Shown here: piece by piece, positions 1 through 11,540 of the stretch
Layout: the number at the start of each line of letters is the position of its first letter
How positions within the stretch are numbered: the stretch's first letter is position 1
Assembly (NCBI GenBank): GCA_009823505.1
Contig: VZQC01008895.1
Span: 712,833-776,832, forward strand
DNA: 64,000 bases
Direction: 5' to 3'
Source: Rhizomys pruinosus
Taxonomy: Eukaryota > Chordata > Mammalia > Rodentia > Spalacidae
Made by a program: the position numbers and the translations under genes
The notes under the pieces: generated by a model
What the model was told of the DNA's origin: nothing
The model's database searches: none
Seen by the model: the letters and a program-made list of their open reading frames with translations, nothing else

Positions 1-1673
1 TCCTCCGTTTGAGGTCGGCGATAGTGGCAACGTCCGATTGGTAAAGAGGGCAGAAAAAAAAGAAAAAAGGAAAAATAAACATGTTTTGTTTTTGGTGGAG
101 GGAGTAAAGAAATGGGTGTCAGGGAACGCACTCAGGGCGGTTTCTATGGGTAGCCCAATGGCGTTGAAGAAAAATAAAAGGAGAACCATGCTGTGTGTCC
201 AATAGAGAATTTATTGTACAGTAGATACTGAAGAAAGGGGGTGTATAAATGGAAAATCATAGAATCATATTTGGTAATTGCATTCCGCCTGTAACAAAGT
301 AATTCTTACTCCTGACGGTACCAAAACATGGTGTAGGGTTTAGATTTGGCACTGGAACTATGGCTTTGCCATCCCCATGGGTTTAGTAATAAGTCTGTTG
401 GTTTCTCGCTATCTTGCTCATAGGTATGCTGAGGGAGAAGGAGAGTGTGTTCTCTGATTTTGGGGTCTAGCAAAGTGTAAGATAATTGTGGCTTATGAGA
501 TAAAGCAGCACGCGTGGTCTTAACGGTCAGTCAGTCTCCTAGCTGCCTAGCAGCCCAGTCATTAAACAAAGTCTTGATGCAAGAGGCCCTAGCGCTAGTT
601 CAAGAGCCTGAAAAAAGGAGTGGGGTTCTGCGCTTTATCGGGTGGGAAGGCAAGATTCATAGATTAAGAAGGCCGGCCCATGCAAGGAAGCCTATTGATG
701 CTTCTCTTTGGCTCACATCAGAAAAAACTATATAGGGGAGGGAAAACTAAGTGAGGATCAGGATATCAGGGTCAGAGTGTATCTCGACCAGGACTTGGCA
801 ATTCCGTGGCTTATGTGATCGCAAGAGAAGTGGAGGATTGCTTCTTGGATTTAAGTAAGGAAATGGAAATAATCACCAAGATACTGAAGTGATCAAAACT
901 TGTTTCATGATTTTATAAATTTGCATATCAATTTCTCTTTTTGTACTAAATGCATATACATACACTGTAATAAAAAGTGAATCTTAAACATATTTATATG
1001 TAAACACATTTATATAACTATCTTAGGCTATCTAATTTGTGACCTAAACAATAAATCAACCAACTTCTTATTAATAATAAACCCTAGCTTGCTACAAATG
1101 AAATTATTTTGATATGTTAATTTTGTAAAAAGTGTGCAAGTCTAGTCTGGCCATTATTTTATGATCATGATTCCCTCGCCCAAACCACAGTTGGTGGGTT
1201 AGCCCTGTTTCCACAAGGACTTAGAGTCTTTTCAAGGAACTTAAGGTTTTAGCATCATTAGCTACTTGAACCAATGCTCATTCATTTATCCAAAATCAAT
1301 ATCGAGTATTTTCTACCAGACATCTAAAGAACATAATATATTCCCATAAGCAACACATCTTCAGTAAGAGCATGCATATTTATTTAGTTAGTGATTCTGG
1401 TACTAGAGATCAAACCCAAGTCCTATGCAGCCAAGCAAGTTGGCGCGACCAGTAAACACTACTGTTGTTTTTTTCCTTATGGCATAGTTAAAAAGAGTAG
1501 CCAGAAATGCAGTTCTAAGGCTCTGATGGAGATGGGTGGGGCACAAGTGGGGCAAGGTCAGAGTTGAAATGTTGGTAAATTGGGTGTGGTATGAAGGGAT
1601 GCACAAGCGGGTCAATAAAGAATTGGCTTGTGGAAAAAAAAAACAAACAATGGGCATTATTTCATATGAGTGT
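1..1673. other. Unassigned AT-rich sequence, no gene recognised
   Basis: No repeat family or coding exon is recognised here. The first 150 bases and 500-850 hold more CpG than the rest, and 900-1100 is AT-rich. A 73-codon open frame at 514-735 has no recognisable motif and no codon-use support. Old, diverged repeats could be hidden here. Confidence 0.4.
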
Positions 1674-1675
1674 TT

Positions 1676-1712
1676 CATATATATATATATATATCTATAA
1701 TATATAATATTG
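1676..1712. repeat. (TA)n simple repeat
   Basis: An alternating TA run that decays into imperfect TA-rich sequence at its right end. Confidence 0.85.
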
Positions 1713-1856
1713 ATAGTACTTTTGTTTTTACTTGCGTTAATTACTTGCTCCCCACTGGCCTGCCCTGTCGCCCTATCCCAGACCTGTTTGCTGATCAAAT
1801 CTCTTCCATAAGTAGCCGGATCCGTTCTGCTTTCATGTCATATACATTGGTTACTT

Positions 1857-1913
<57 letters not shown>

Positions 1914-2148
1914 CTACATGTATGTAAGTGGTTTTGTGTTGTGCAATGCCGCGAGGTCAGCAGAGGGAAGAGATCGGCAGAGGTCTTGTCCCTGGAACGG
2001 GAGTTCGAATATCTCCTGAAAGTGGAGTTTCAGATGGTTCTAAAAACGGGGCGGCGGTGGCAGCATGTGGGTGCTGGGGATTGAACCCAGGTCCTCTGTA
2101 AAAGTGGTTGGCACTGATCTACCGCGAGGCACTCTCCAGTCGCACCAC
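1857..2148 (-). mobile_element. B2 SINE, antisense, with long A-tail
   Basis: On the minus strand the tRNA-like head is at the right end, followed by the B2 body. The tail shows on the plus strand as about 52 T (1859-1911). The phrase 'gtgggtgctggggattgaac' is the complement of the B2 B-box region. The copy is more diverged than most here and has small internal additions. The T-run plus this body explains the false open frame over 1670-1927. Confidence 0.88.
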
Positions 2149-2249
2149 ATGGTTACGTATTCACATTGTTCACCCCCCGCCGTCCCTTGATATTCTTTCT
2201 TTTCATCAGCATGCATCCCCTTAAAAAAATTCTACGTTTTTAGAGAATC

Positions 2250-2425
2250 AAGAATCAAACACACACACATAAATTTATAATATGGTCAGAGGTGAAGAGA
2301 AAATGTGATCAATATCTTTCTACATATGGTTTTATTTCACTTAAAATAACTTCCCACTCTATCCATTTCTTTCTGGAAATGCCATAATTTCATTCTTCAT
2401 AGTCGAATAAAATTGCTTGAGAGAG
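2250..2425 (-). mobile_element. Old L1 fragment, 3' end of ORF2, antisense
   Basis: Read on the minus strand it follows the end of L1 ORF2: a stretch resembling 'gaagaatgaaattatg', a conserved ATGGA-containing segment and 'aagtgaaata', the usual C-terminal region. It is diverged and belongs to a mammalian-wide type rather than the younger local L1s. Confidence 0.65.
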
Positions 2426-2429
2426 ACTG

Positions 2430-3385
2430 TCTCTGTCCCACCCAACAGCCATCTGTTGCTCTCTTGCCACCGATGTTCTTAGGGGGGGTTGGATCTGTTT
2501 TAACCCACCTCCGCCTTGTCCTGTGCTGGGACTTTTTTTTCTGGTTTGGGCTCATTTGAACATTCCTATTTATACACCTTGTCCCTATTGCTGTAAGGGC
2601 ATACCACTAACTGACCAGCTGTTTTGTATGCTGTTTCCTTCTGGTCAGGGCCCCACCTCTGGCTCTTAAATCTTCATCTCCGCCACTTCCACAGTGATCC
2701 CTGGTCCTTGGGGGGTAGAAGTTTGACATAGATATTCTGTCCAGGAATAAGCACTCTTCAGCCTCTTTGCCCTTTGCTGTTGGCATGTTTGGGGTTTTGT
2801 GTAATTAAATCACCATCTGCTGCACAAGGAAACGTCGACTGGAATGTTGAGAGATGCATTAGCATCCATGAGGATTAAACCACTAAGGTCATTAAAGCAG
2901 TTTAAGATACTAGTGCAAAATGAGTATATATTCTCCTCTAATGTCCGTGACCTGTCTACTCCAGGTGTCCTAAGTCTGAATACCAGTGTTAGGTATTGCT
3001 GCCATCCTAGGAACAGACCTTTAATCAATTAAAGAGTGATTGGGTGGGGCTGGAGATATGGTGCCTAGCAGGTTAGAGCACTAACCGCTCTTACGGAGGA
3101 CCCGGGGTTCAATCCCCCACCCACATGACAGCCGAGAACCATCTGAAACTGCAATTCCATGAGAACTCCAGTTCCAGGGGGGAATCCAACACCGCTCGTC
3201 TGACCTCCGCAGCATTGCACAACACGGGGCACAGACTTGCATGCGGACAGTAAATTGGTACACATACAGAAATAAAAAAAAAAAAAAAAAAAAAGAGTGA
3301 TTGGTTACTTCCGCAGTATTTGTGCCACTATCACATTGCTGGCCCTATCTTTGCCTTGAGTGGGTCAGAAACTATAAAGAATAAT
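2430..3385. mobile_element. Unnamed rodent interspersed repeat X, copy 1 (split by B2)
   Basis: This segment matches 15990-16720 over several blocks in the same order: 'tcaccatctg' followed by a TGCAYAAGRAAA motif, a 'gacctgtcta' block and a 'taaagagtg' block followed by TTGGTTA. It therefore belongs to a dispersed family, and it resembles a repeat I know from other muroid genomes but cannot name. A B2 interrupts it at 3044-3291. No coding frame is seen. The poly-T-like left end of the other copy suggests the element may lie on the minus strand. Confidence 0.6.
3044..3291 (+). mobile_element. B2 SINE with 13-bp target-site duplication
   Basis: A full-length B2 from 'ggggctggagatatgg' through the B2-specific middle to a 20-base A-tail. 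It is flanked by the direct repeat 'aaagagtgattgg' at 3031-3043 and 3292-3304, the hallmark of L1-driven insertion. It sits inside repeat X, so it is younger than X. Confidence 0.96.
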
Positions 3386-3630
3386 AATGACGGTTGAGGT
3401 CTTCCAGGAGAGGGATGGTGTAGATGCATAGATATGAAGAGGAAAGTAATGATGTGTATAGACCAGGGAGAGCTAAATGGGGTGGGGGACGGGAAGGGAG
3501 AGGCAGAGGAGGTGGAGTATGTGAAGGGACAAGTCATGGTAAAGGCCTATAGAAAAAGCACCTGAATCCTACCATTATATAAGCTTTAAGAAGTATGTAC
3601 ATATGATACAATCAATAAAAGATGTAAAAG
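3386..3630. other. Purine-rich unassigned segment
   Basis: G- and A-rich on the plus strand, especially 3410-3530. No family recognised. Confidence 0.3.
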
Positions 3631-3711
3631 AGCGGAGAGATGGCTCAGCAGTTAAGTGCTTTTGCAGAGGACTTGGGTTTCCATTCCTAGCAGCCCTATG
3701 GCAGCTGTGAT
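3631..3711 (+). mobile_element. Truncated B2-type SINE head
   Basis: Only the tRNA-like head is present: 'gagagatggctcagcagtta', then a cag-agg-acttgggtt segment corresponding to the B box. The 3' body is missing and an LTR-like repeat follows at once. Confidence 0.7.
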
Positions 3712-3743
3712 GGCTAATTCAGGGTGTCGACTTGACCGGAGGC

Positions 3744-3780
<37 letters not shown>

Positions 3781-4150
3781 CAGTAGAAGAACAATCAGTT
3801 GAACTGGAAAGACACACACCCAAATAACTGGGGAGCGTTACCATTCTGATGTCCTCCTCGTACCACAGTTCATGGCAGAAGGGTGGAGATTTACTTTTTT
3901 GGCACTTTGCCTTCTCTCTGGCTGGTGAGTTCATCTTGATGTTGTGATCAACTTGGATTCCAATGCAGACCGAAGACTAGTAGATCTCCTGAGATCTGAC
4001 TGGGACTCTGATTGGATCTCTGATTGGGACTGTGAGACATCCAGCTTTGTGTACGGGGCAGCTAACCCGATTCTCATCTCTCCATATGCTGCAGCCATTG
4101 TTGACCACTCAAGTCTGTCCTGTGAGTTAATCTAATAAAATTTCTGGAAC
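3712..4150 (+). mobile_element. LTR-like eutherian/rodent repeat (type Z) with (GA)n
   Basis: It starts 'tgtgatggctaatt' and continues with 'gtcgacttgac', matching the 5' end of the element at 56888. A (GA)n tract lies at 3750-3776. The TG start and overall layout fit a MaLR-like LTR. I do not assign a family name. Open frames crossing it are incidental. Confidence 0.55.
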
Positions 4151-4162
4151 TGAAGTTAAGAT

Positions 4163-4264
4163 GGCTTCCATGTGAGCCAACCATGTGGGTTCTGGAAACA
4201 AAACCCAGGTCATCTGCAAAACAGCCAGTGCTTTTAAACTGCTGAGCCATTCTCCACCCTGGTT
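4163..4264 (-). mobile_element. B2/B4-type SINE fragment, antisense
   Basis: The plus strand reads as a complement of a rodent tRNA-derived SINE head: 'gtgggttctggaaac', 'cccaggtcatctgc' and 'gctgagccattctcc'. It is short and diverged. Confidence 0.65.
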
Positions 4265-4267
4265 TCA

Positions 4268-5804
4268 AATCTTATCGTATGGCCTGTACTATTGGAATCC
4301 TTCTCAGAAAGTCCTCGCCTGTGCTTATGTGTTGAAAAATTTTTTACCTATGTGTTATTGTATCAGTTTCAAATTTCCTAACCTTATATTAAGGTCTTCA
4401 ATCTATTTTGAATGGGCTTTTGTGCCAGGTAAGTAATACGGATCTAGCTTTATTATTTTAGGTCTGATTATGCAGTTTTTTCCTAGCAACATTTGCTAAA
4501 GAAAAAATGTCCTTTTTTGTTTTTTCAATTTTCAATGAATAATTTTGACACGATAGTTAAAGATTAGGTGGTTGTTGCTGTTTGTGGTTGTTTGAAGTCC
4601 TCTAGTCTGTGCTATTGGTCTATAAACTAATTTTGAACTAGTACCATGCTGGTCTTGTCACTATAGCTTTGAAGTAGAATTTGAGACCAGACATTGCTAT
4701 TAATGCACAGGATTGTTTTGCCTATTCACAAGATTCTTCTGTGCTCCTCAAATAAACGGTCAAGATGAATTTATAATCTAATTCTATAAATATATATCAT
4801 TGGAAAGTTTTATAAGGAGTACGATTCGGGACCATTACTTTGCTGGATTGGCAGCATAGTCATGAGATTATTAATAACCAATATTATTATTATGGTGAAT
4901 GGGTCATGGGGGAAAAATTCGTGAACTTTGGAGGCTTTTCTAGCTTCTGGTGTGTCCTGTTTCCTCCTTCATTCTCTTAAAAGGTTCATTGTGTGAAGTA
5001 CTTTACCTCCTTGGCTGGGTTTATTTTGAACAACTTGTTCTTTTATATCGCTATTGTGAATTTTTACCTTATTTCTTTCTCTCATCAAAATTTTGGATAT
5101 TGCTATGTAGAAAAGCTACTGACTTTTGTATGTTGAACCATACATCTGCATTCACGGAGCCTTTCCGAGAAAGTGTATAATTTTGTCGATCTCACAGCTT
5201 TTCATTGATTGATGATTTATAGCTTGGAAAGATACAGGGATCATATAGCCCTGACATGTGTTGATAATTTGCATTCGTCCTTTTTTTCTAAGTATAATCC
5301 TTTCTTATGCCGTTTTCCATTTTCTTCCTTCCATAATCCTTGCCTTCCTTCCTTTCTTTCTTTCATTGTTTTCTCTTGTAGTATAACGCTTCAAAACGGA
5401 ATAAGAGTAAAGAGATGTGCACATTTGTATAATTCTTAATTTTAGAGGAAATAGTTTTAGTTGTTCCTTGTCATTCAAAATAATTCCTATGAGTTTACCA
5501 TGAATATCTTTTATTATGGCCAGGTAACCGGCTTGTATTATAGTAGCTTTTTCATGGAATTTATCACGATTAACTTTGTCAATAGTGCGTTTTACATCGC
5601 AGTTGAAATGACCCAGTTAGTCTTTCTCCATTAAGGTCTTTATGTTTGGTAATAATTTTATTGATTGAGGCATTTTGTACACCTTGCATTCCTGGAATGA
5701 AACCAACTTAGCTATAGTGAATGCTATTCTTATTCTTAATATTATCTTGAATTCCCTTTGAAATAATTTTCCTGAAATTTTTGTGCTTTTTTTTCATCAT
5801 CAGC
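4268..5804 (-). mobile_element. Ancient L1 ORF2, antisense, heavily decayed
   Basis: The plus strand follows the complement of L1 ORF2 from the C-terminal third back toward the reverse transcriptase. Landmarks are 'attaaggtcttcaatc', 'agtaccatgctggtctt' and, near 5690, 'cattcctggaatga'. Stops and indels are everywhere. The divergence suggests a mammalian-wide L1. A younger sense L1 adjoins it on the right. Confidence 0.7.
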
Positions 5805-6592
5805 AGAAATTGACATATCTCTCCTGTCAGACACATAGGAATAAAACTAAAAAAAATGAAAGGGGGTAAGGAAAACAAAAGAGAACCAAGGGCGTGCAGG
5901 AGAGGTTATGGGGAAAAGGAACACTCAGCCACTGCTGGTGGGAGTGTAAACTCATACGCCACTATGGAAAGCCAGTGTGGAAAACCCTTAAAGACTCAGA
6001 ATGAACCTAACACCTGACCAAGTCATACCAATCCAGGGTATATACCCTGCAAAGACTCATCGCGATCCGCAAAAATAAATGCACATCCATGTTTAAAAAA
6101 AAAATTGCAGCTCTTTCCTCCCAATAGGAAGAAGCTGGAACCAACCCAAATGCCCCTCACAGATGAGTGGATGACAAAAAGTGGTACAATCTTACACAAT
6201 GGAGTAATATTCAAGTGGTAAAGAAAGATGGGCATTATGAACTTGGAGGTAAATGGATGAGCTCGAAGTCAGTATGCTGAGTTAAGTAACACAATCCAAG
6301 AAAGACAAACAGAGAATGGTTGCCCGCATTTGTGGGATGCTAACACCAAATCCCACAGATGAATGGCAAATATCTGAATGACATTATTATTATATATTCT
6401 GTTTATCTTGAAAGCAACTATGTTGTCATAATGTGAATCTCTCAACAGGCTCTTGAATCCACCCACCAATTATTTTCTGACTTTGTAATTACTGTATAAG
6501 GGTGGAGAGTAAGTATCTACATTTTAGAATTAATATAAAATTAATGAGGAAAATTGAATTCCTAAAAATAAAAAAAAAGACTGAGGGCAATA
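5805..6592 (+). mobile_element. L1 3' end of ORF2 and 3' UTR, interrupted by Y copy 1
   Basis: It encodes a broken C-terminal ORF2: a glycine/cysteine-rich zinc-knuckle-like region near 5910-5960, then the 'gatgagtggatgac' block (6163-6176) and the terminal 'gtatgctgagttaagtaaca' block. The 3' UTR begins near 6300 and stops near 6592, where Y copy 1 starts. The missing 3' tail resumes at 7278, so the Y element probably inserted into this L1. Confidence 0.8.
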
Positions 6593-7277
6593 TTTAACAG
6601 GAAAAAATGTAATTGCATGGATGAACATACCATCGAACATATTGTCTATACCAAATAACCAAACTATACCAAACTATTAGTGCTGTTTAAATCCTATGTA
6701 TATCTAATTGGCTTGTGCTTCATTAGTATAGGAAATCGAAAGGTTATTCCTGGACAAAACTGTCAGCCCATGAAAAGGATCAGCCAGAATTGAACCAGAG
6801 TCCAAGACAACAGCTCCAGAGAAGTAAACTGTGTTTGCTTCTCATCCACCTGGTACCCCTTTTCTAAGCCTAGGGGAACAATCTGATGGAAGATGGGGCG
6901 TGGTAGAAATGTAAAGGGCTGCAATTGGGGTGAATGGTGAAACTACAGCAATGATTATCTGAACCAGTTTGGGATCAACTTGATTGACATACAACCCCCC
7001 GCCGGACCCCCGCTGGATGGTGGGACACATGGGCTGTGTGGGTTTGGGCAAAACTCCTTGCAAATTGGTTTTATACTAAGGATGGCTTTGTACCCATAAA
7101 TTATCACTTATTTGCTAAAAAATGAGAAAAAAACTGAGAGAAAATGCAGGACATTATGGCAGAATGCATGATCTGGATGGGGTAGGGTGAGTGGGGTGGG
7201 GGGAGAGGGAAAGGGGAAATATGCTGGAAAGAATTGGAAAATGATGTGTAGAATACACAAAGCATCAATAAAAAAAA
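6593..7277 (+). mobile_element. Y retroelement, copy 1
   Basis: This non-coding element shares its body with 12922-13600 (antisense), 22290-22807 and 59065-59590 (antisense). Its marker blocks are 'ggttattcctggaca', 'gtcagcccatga', 'ctcatccacctgg', 'tgatctggatgg' and a terminal 'catcaataaaa' plus A-tail. The last 150 bp match the 3' UTR end of the local short-tail L1s. The 5' part (6593-6745) also matches copy 2, so it belongs to the element. Confidence 0.75.
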
Positions 7278-7452
7278 ACTGGGGAAAGATTGAGGACAGT
7301 TATGGCAGAATAATGATCTGGCATGGGGTTCGGGTGGGGGTTGGGTGGTGTGGGGGAAGAAAGGGAAAGGAATGGGAGAATGGCCTGAAGATGAAATTGA
7401 AAGAATGTGTACGAAATACAAAAGAACATCAATAAAAAAAATAATTTTAAAA
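7278..7452 (+). mobile_element. L1 3' UTR tail resuming after Y copy 1
   Basis: It contains 'gacagttatggcagaat', a G-rich tract, then 'aacatcaataaaa' and an A-rich end, the terminal part of the short-type L1 3' UTR that is missing at 6592. Confidence 0.7.
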
Positions 7453-8650
7453 AAGACTAAAAAGTCCAAACTCAAATGTATCAAAGACCTCAACGATGAA
7501 AACCAGAAACTCTGCAGGTGGTAGAAGAAAACTTTGGTAACAACCTACAAGAAATAGACATAGGAAAAGACTGTAATCAGAAGCAGCTGCACAGAAATAA
7601 GATCAACAATTGACAAGTAGGAATTTCATAAACTCAATTGCTTCTGTAAAGTGAAAGAAACAATCAGAGAAGTGAGGAAAACCATAGTAGTAGAAAAGCT
7701 CACCGATGAGACATATGACAAATCATTTATTTCCAGAATATATTAACTACGCAAAAAACAAAGAAGTAAGAAAACAAATACTCATGGAGTAAAGATGGAG
7801 TAAAGAGCTGAACAGAGAATTCACAAGTGAAGAAAGGAGATGGAGGAGAACATCTGTAAAAGTATTCATTTGCTAATAATTAAAGGAATGCAAATTTAAA
7901 ACCACGTTAAGACATCTGCCACTCCAAAAAGTCCGGGTAGGATCAAGAAAAAAATGATACAAGTGCCTGGAGAGCTTGGTTGGGGAAATGGGAACACTCA
8001 TGCACTAATGGTGGGAAGTAAAAACGCATACAACCACTATAAAAAGCAGTGTGGAAAACGAGAACGCTTTAAAGAGGCTCAAAGATAGGCTTGCCACATA
8101 CCCAGAGTCATAGCACTCCTTGTTGTATACCCAAAGGATTCATTTTACTGCAGAGATACAGGCAAAGCCATGTTTATTGCAGTTCTCTCACAATAACAAA
8201 GAGCTGGGAACGCAACCGTAGGTTGGTTCCAATGCACCGCAACTGAGGAGTGGAATAGACAAAGTGGTAACATCTACAGCAAAGGGAGTTCTATGAGTGG
8301 TAAGTGAAGATGACATCAGGAAAGTTTTCAGGTTAAATGGATGGAAACTAGAAGATGTTATGCATTTTAAGTGAATAACACAGTCCCAGAAAAAGCAATG
8401 ATGAATGGTATCTATTTGATGCTAGCACCAGTCACCAGTTGTAAGGTGAACTGAGCAACATCAACATTACATACCCCTTTCCCTGAAAACAACTGCGCTC
8501 TTATATTGTGATCCTTTGACAGTTTCTAGAACTAAGCTAAAAAAACCATTTGGTATTTTCATAGAGTATAGGAATTTGGGCATTGGGTGGAAGTGAGTAT
8601 AATGCATGAGTTTAGAGTAAATATAAGATCAACAAGAAATGAGGAAAAAC
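7453..8650 (+). mobile_element. L1, 3' third of ORF2 plus 3' UTR, decayed
   Basis: It starts in the region encoding the 'kPETLqvveEn'-like segment and runs through the zinc-knuckle region (7990-8060) and the final ORF2 block (8330-8400). The 3' UTR then begins with the characteristic 'gatgctagcacca'. The frame is broken throughout and there is no obvious A-tail. It looks older than the L1s at 20-29 kb. Confidence 0.75.
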
Positions 8651-9311
8651 GAGTTTGTCATGACATTTTGTCTAACAACAGTATTTATGTTATGAGAGTG
8701 CTTGGCTTAGTATTTATAATACAAGGCTGCTTGAGCTTTTGGGGCCGCGAGCTCGTGTCCTAAAATAGTAATGAAGATAAAGTATGAGATTGGTGTAACT
8801 TAACCTTTTTGATTGCTTAATGATCATACTTTATGCCAATGACCAATTTGGCCGAGACCGTAAGGATAGGGACTTGTTCCGTGTCCTCAGAGGGACAACA
8901 AGAGGTACCAAGGAAGCACCGGGAGGGGACGATGCAAATAGGGGGCATCTTTGAAAAATGTCTAGCAAATGGTGAGTCACCAGTCCCATCCTGTGCAGGG
9001 AGTGAGGTCTTGGAGAGCCACTGGTGGGACTTCACCAGTGTCCAGTCTATAATGAGTAAAGTCTGTTCATGGGGGCTTTGAAAAGGGAAGCCGTGTCTAG
9101 CAAGACCTGAACTTTTGTCCCCTTGAGTGGATGGAACGGGGAATGTAAGCCACAAGGAGCCAGGGGCTCCCTCCCCCACAAAAAATCTGAGGACCTTGAG
9201 GGACCACATCGTCAAGTGACCCTGAGAAAAAAAAAACCTTGGTAATCTGGGCTAACTGTGGTGGCCTTAAACATCAAAAGGAAAGTAAACCAGAAATAAA
9301 CAAATAAAACA

Positions 9312-9344
<33 letters not shown>
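8651..9344 (+). other. Possible retrocopy or transcript-derived insert ending in A31
   Basis: This unrecognised sequence ends 'agaaataaacaaataaaac', followed by an uninterrupted 31-base A-run at 9314-9344. AATAAA close to a long A-run on the plus strand is what a retrotransposed polyadenylated RNA leaves. An 82-codon frame (8833-9081, plus) and a 132-codon frame (8817-9215, minus) are open, but I recognise neither protein. No clear target-site duplication was found. It could equally be the tail of an unknown SINE or L1. Confidence 0.35.
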
Positions 9345-9346
<2 letters not shown>

Positions 9347-9829
9347 TGAGATCTTACTAAAAAAGATAAAAAAGTAAAAAGAGAAGCATATGTGTTTTGC
9401 CTGTCCCTTAACTGGCAAGTGCAGGCTACCCTGTGGCTGCCATTGCTTTTTGCCATCCTTCAAAGACAATGAGACACAGCTTTTTAACACTCCAATATGG
9501 ACATGAAGACTCATTTCTCTCCAACAATCCTCCAAAACTTCAGTGGCCCAGATGGGGATTGCTGAGACATCAAACTTATGGACTGAGCTACTACGGGGGT
9601 TTCCACTCCAGAGTATAGTCGGGCCATTGCCCCCAGCGTTATCATGGAGGACCCGCAGTACCAGAAGATCAAGACAGGACACAGTGCTTACTGGACCTCA
9701 TTTATTGACCACGGGAAGGGCCCCAGTGTTGAGCACAAGGACAAGACTGATGGTCGTTTGGGATTGCCAAAGAGGAAACTTCAAACACTTCATTAATGAC
9801 ATCTTTTAGCCCCCTCAAAAAAAAAAAAA
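9345..9829 (+). pseudogene. Candidate retrocopy of an unidentified transcript
   Basis: The segment ends in a 13-base A-run (9817-9829). Near 9643 there is an ATG in a fair Kozak setting (atcATGG), followed by about 50 codons with gene-like composition whose peptide begins MEDPQYQKIKTG and continues through HSAYW. I do not recognise the protein. The frame closes just before the A-run and the upstream sequence has frame changes. The layout fits a decayed processed pseudogene, but nothing here proves it was ever coding. Confidence 0.3.
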
Positions 9830-10156
9830 GCATAAGCTGAAGATGCTAAACCTATAATATATGTGGCATGCATTGCATATTTTGGAGTGATGCATTTGGA
9901 AGGAATAACAACAATTAACTAACAACAACAACACCAAGACTGAGTCAAAGAACTGACTGAAACGTGAAATTCTGCTCAAACGTAAACTTGCTTCATTGAG
10001 ATTTGAGAGAAACCGGAGAAAAAGATGAAAAACATGTTCGGCAGATGCAATGGGAGCTCCTGGGGGGCCGGGGGGGCAGGGAGGGTTGCATAGATCAAGA
10101 TTTGGATTTGAGATTACGTATGCAATGCACAATCTTCAATAAAATATTGCTTGGAA
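9830..10156 (+). mobile_element. Diverged L1 3' UTR remnant (long type)
   Basis: It aligns in order with the long L1 3' UTR at 10930-11195 and 28840-29190: a 'ggagtgatgc' block, an 'aacaacaac' stretch, 'actgactgaaac', the G-rich tract at 10060-10085, and 'cttcaataaaata' at the end. Confidence 0.6.
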
Positions 10157-11540
10157 AAAAAGTGTTTTCAACATCATTAATAAATAAGGAAATGCAAATT
10201 AAAACCACTTTAAAAGGATATCATGTCACTCAAATAAAACTGGTAGGACCAAGAAAACAAAATGATACCAAATGCTTGGAAGAGTTGTGGGGGAAAGAGG
10301 AAAACTCATCCCTGCTGGTGGGAATGTAACTTGTACAACAACTATGGAAAGCAGTATGAGAGAACATTAACTCCACCTAACCCAGCCATACCACGCCTAG
10401 GTATGTACCCTCAAGACGCAATTCTACCACGAGATAGAATTTAACGTACAGCCATAGTTTACTGCAGCTCTCTTGACAATAGTGAAAGAGTTGGAACCAA
10501 CTCAAGTGCCCTCAAATGATGAGTGGATAAAAAAATTGTGGTATATCTAACAGGGGAATTCTATGTGTGGTAAAGAAAGATTGGCATCATGAACTTGTTG
10601 CAGGTAAATGGATGGAACTAGAAGGAATTATGCTAAGCGAGGTAACACAGTCTCAGAACACATGACAATGGTATCCCTCATTGGGGGATGCTAGCACTAA
10701 GTATCTAGTTGCAAGGCAAACTGAACGTCAGTGAGATTATATCCCTCTTTTTCTGAAAACAACTTTGCTCTTATAATGGTGAATCCCTTAAAAGGCTCTA
10801 GAATTAATGCACCACTTATTTTCAGACTTTTGGGTAACCTTGGTTTGTGGGTGGAGAGTATTTAGGGATATTTTAGACGGAATAATAAGTTTTAAAAAAG
10901 AAAGAATGTGAATCCTGAAATATGAGTTGGAAATAACATACAGTTTTTTTCAGATGGCATAATTTTAGTACAGGTGTGACATATATCTCCTAATGATGGA
11001 GCAATACAAACTGGAGGAACAACAGCGACAAAGAACTGGGACAAGAACAGACTGAAATAGTAAAGTTCTTCCAAATCATAACCTCTTCTTTGAAAACTTT
11101 TAAAAAGACTCAGAAAAAGATACAAGGCATGTATGGAGAATGCATGAACTCGGGAGGGGTGAGGGGCATGGGAATGGAAATGAGCCTAAATTGGACTTAA
11201 AATATTCTTTCTTTTTTTTTTTTAAATTTCTGTGATTTATTTATGTGTATGCATGTACTTCCTGCATGTAGGGTTTGTGCCCACCGTGTGTCGGGCAGGC
11301 TGTGGAGAGTTAGAGAGGGTATGTCGGATTCCCCTGGCACCGGAGTTATCCTAGAATTGGAGTTTACAGACAGTTCTCAGACGCCATTGGGTGCTGGGGA
11401 TCTAACACGGGTCCTCTGCAGAGCAGTCGGGTGCGCTTAACCACTAAGCCATCTCTCCAGCCCGGGACTGAGAATTTTCTATTTCTATGAAATCCAAAAC
11501 TTTCAATAAAAAAGAAAAAAAAATTAAAAAAGACTTTTTA
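10157..11540 (+). mobile_element. L1, 3' end of ORF2 and long 3' UTR, split by B2
   Basis: It starts in the ORF2 segment 'aaggaaatgcaaattaaaac' and continues through the zinc-knuckle region (10280-10350), the 'gagtggataaa' block and the terminal ORF2 block. A long 3' UTR follows, beginning with a GTGAATCCTGAAATA motif near 10908. A B2 in opposite orientation interrupts it at 11210-11463. The last L1 piece, ending 'ctttcaataaaaaag', lies at 11464-11540. Several frame breaks show it is dead. Confidence 0.8.
11210..11463 (-). mobile_element. B2 SINE, antisense, inside an L1 3' UTR
   Basis: The plus strand shows a T-rich tail at the left, 'gtgctggggatctaacac' (complement of the B-box region) and 'gccatctctccagccc' at the right, which is the complement of the B2 5' end. 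It splits one L1 3' UTR, so it is younger than that L1. Confidence 0.92.

Noticed and set aside
1403..1927. Open frames of 131 (minus) and 85 (plus) codons
   Set aside because: They run through TA repeat and B2 tail sequence, and the phenylalanine run is just the poly-T. No coding character.
3081..3265. Repeated similar ~60-aa proteins (MYCLHVG... type) at many sites
   Set aside because: They are translations of antisense B2 SINEs, which is why near-identical peptides recur across the window.
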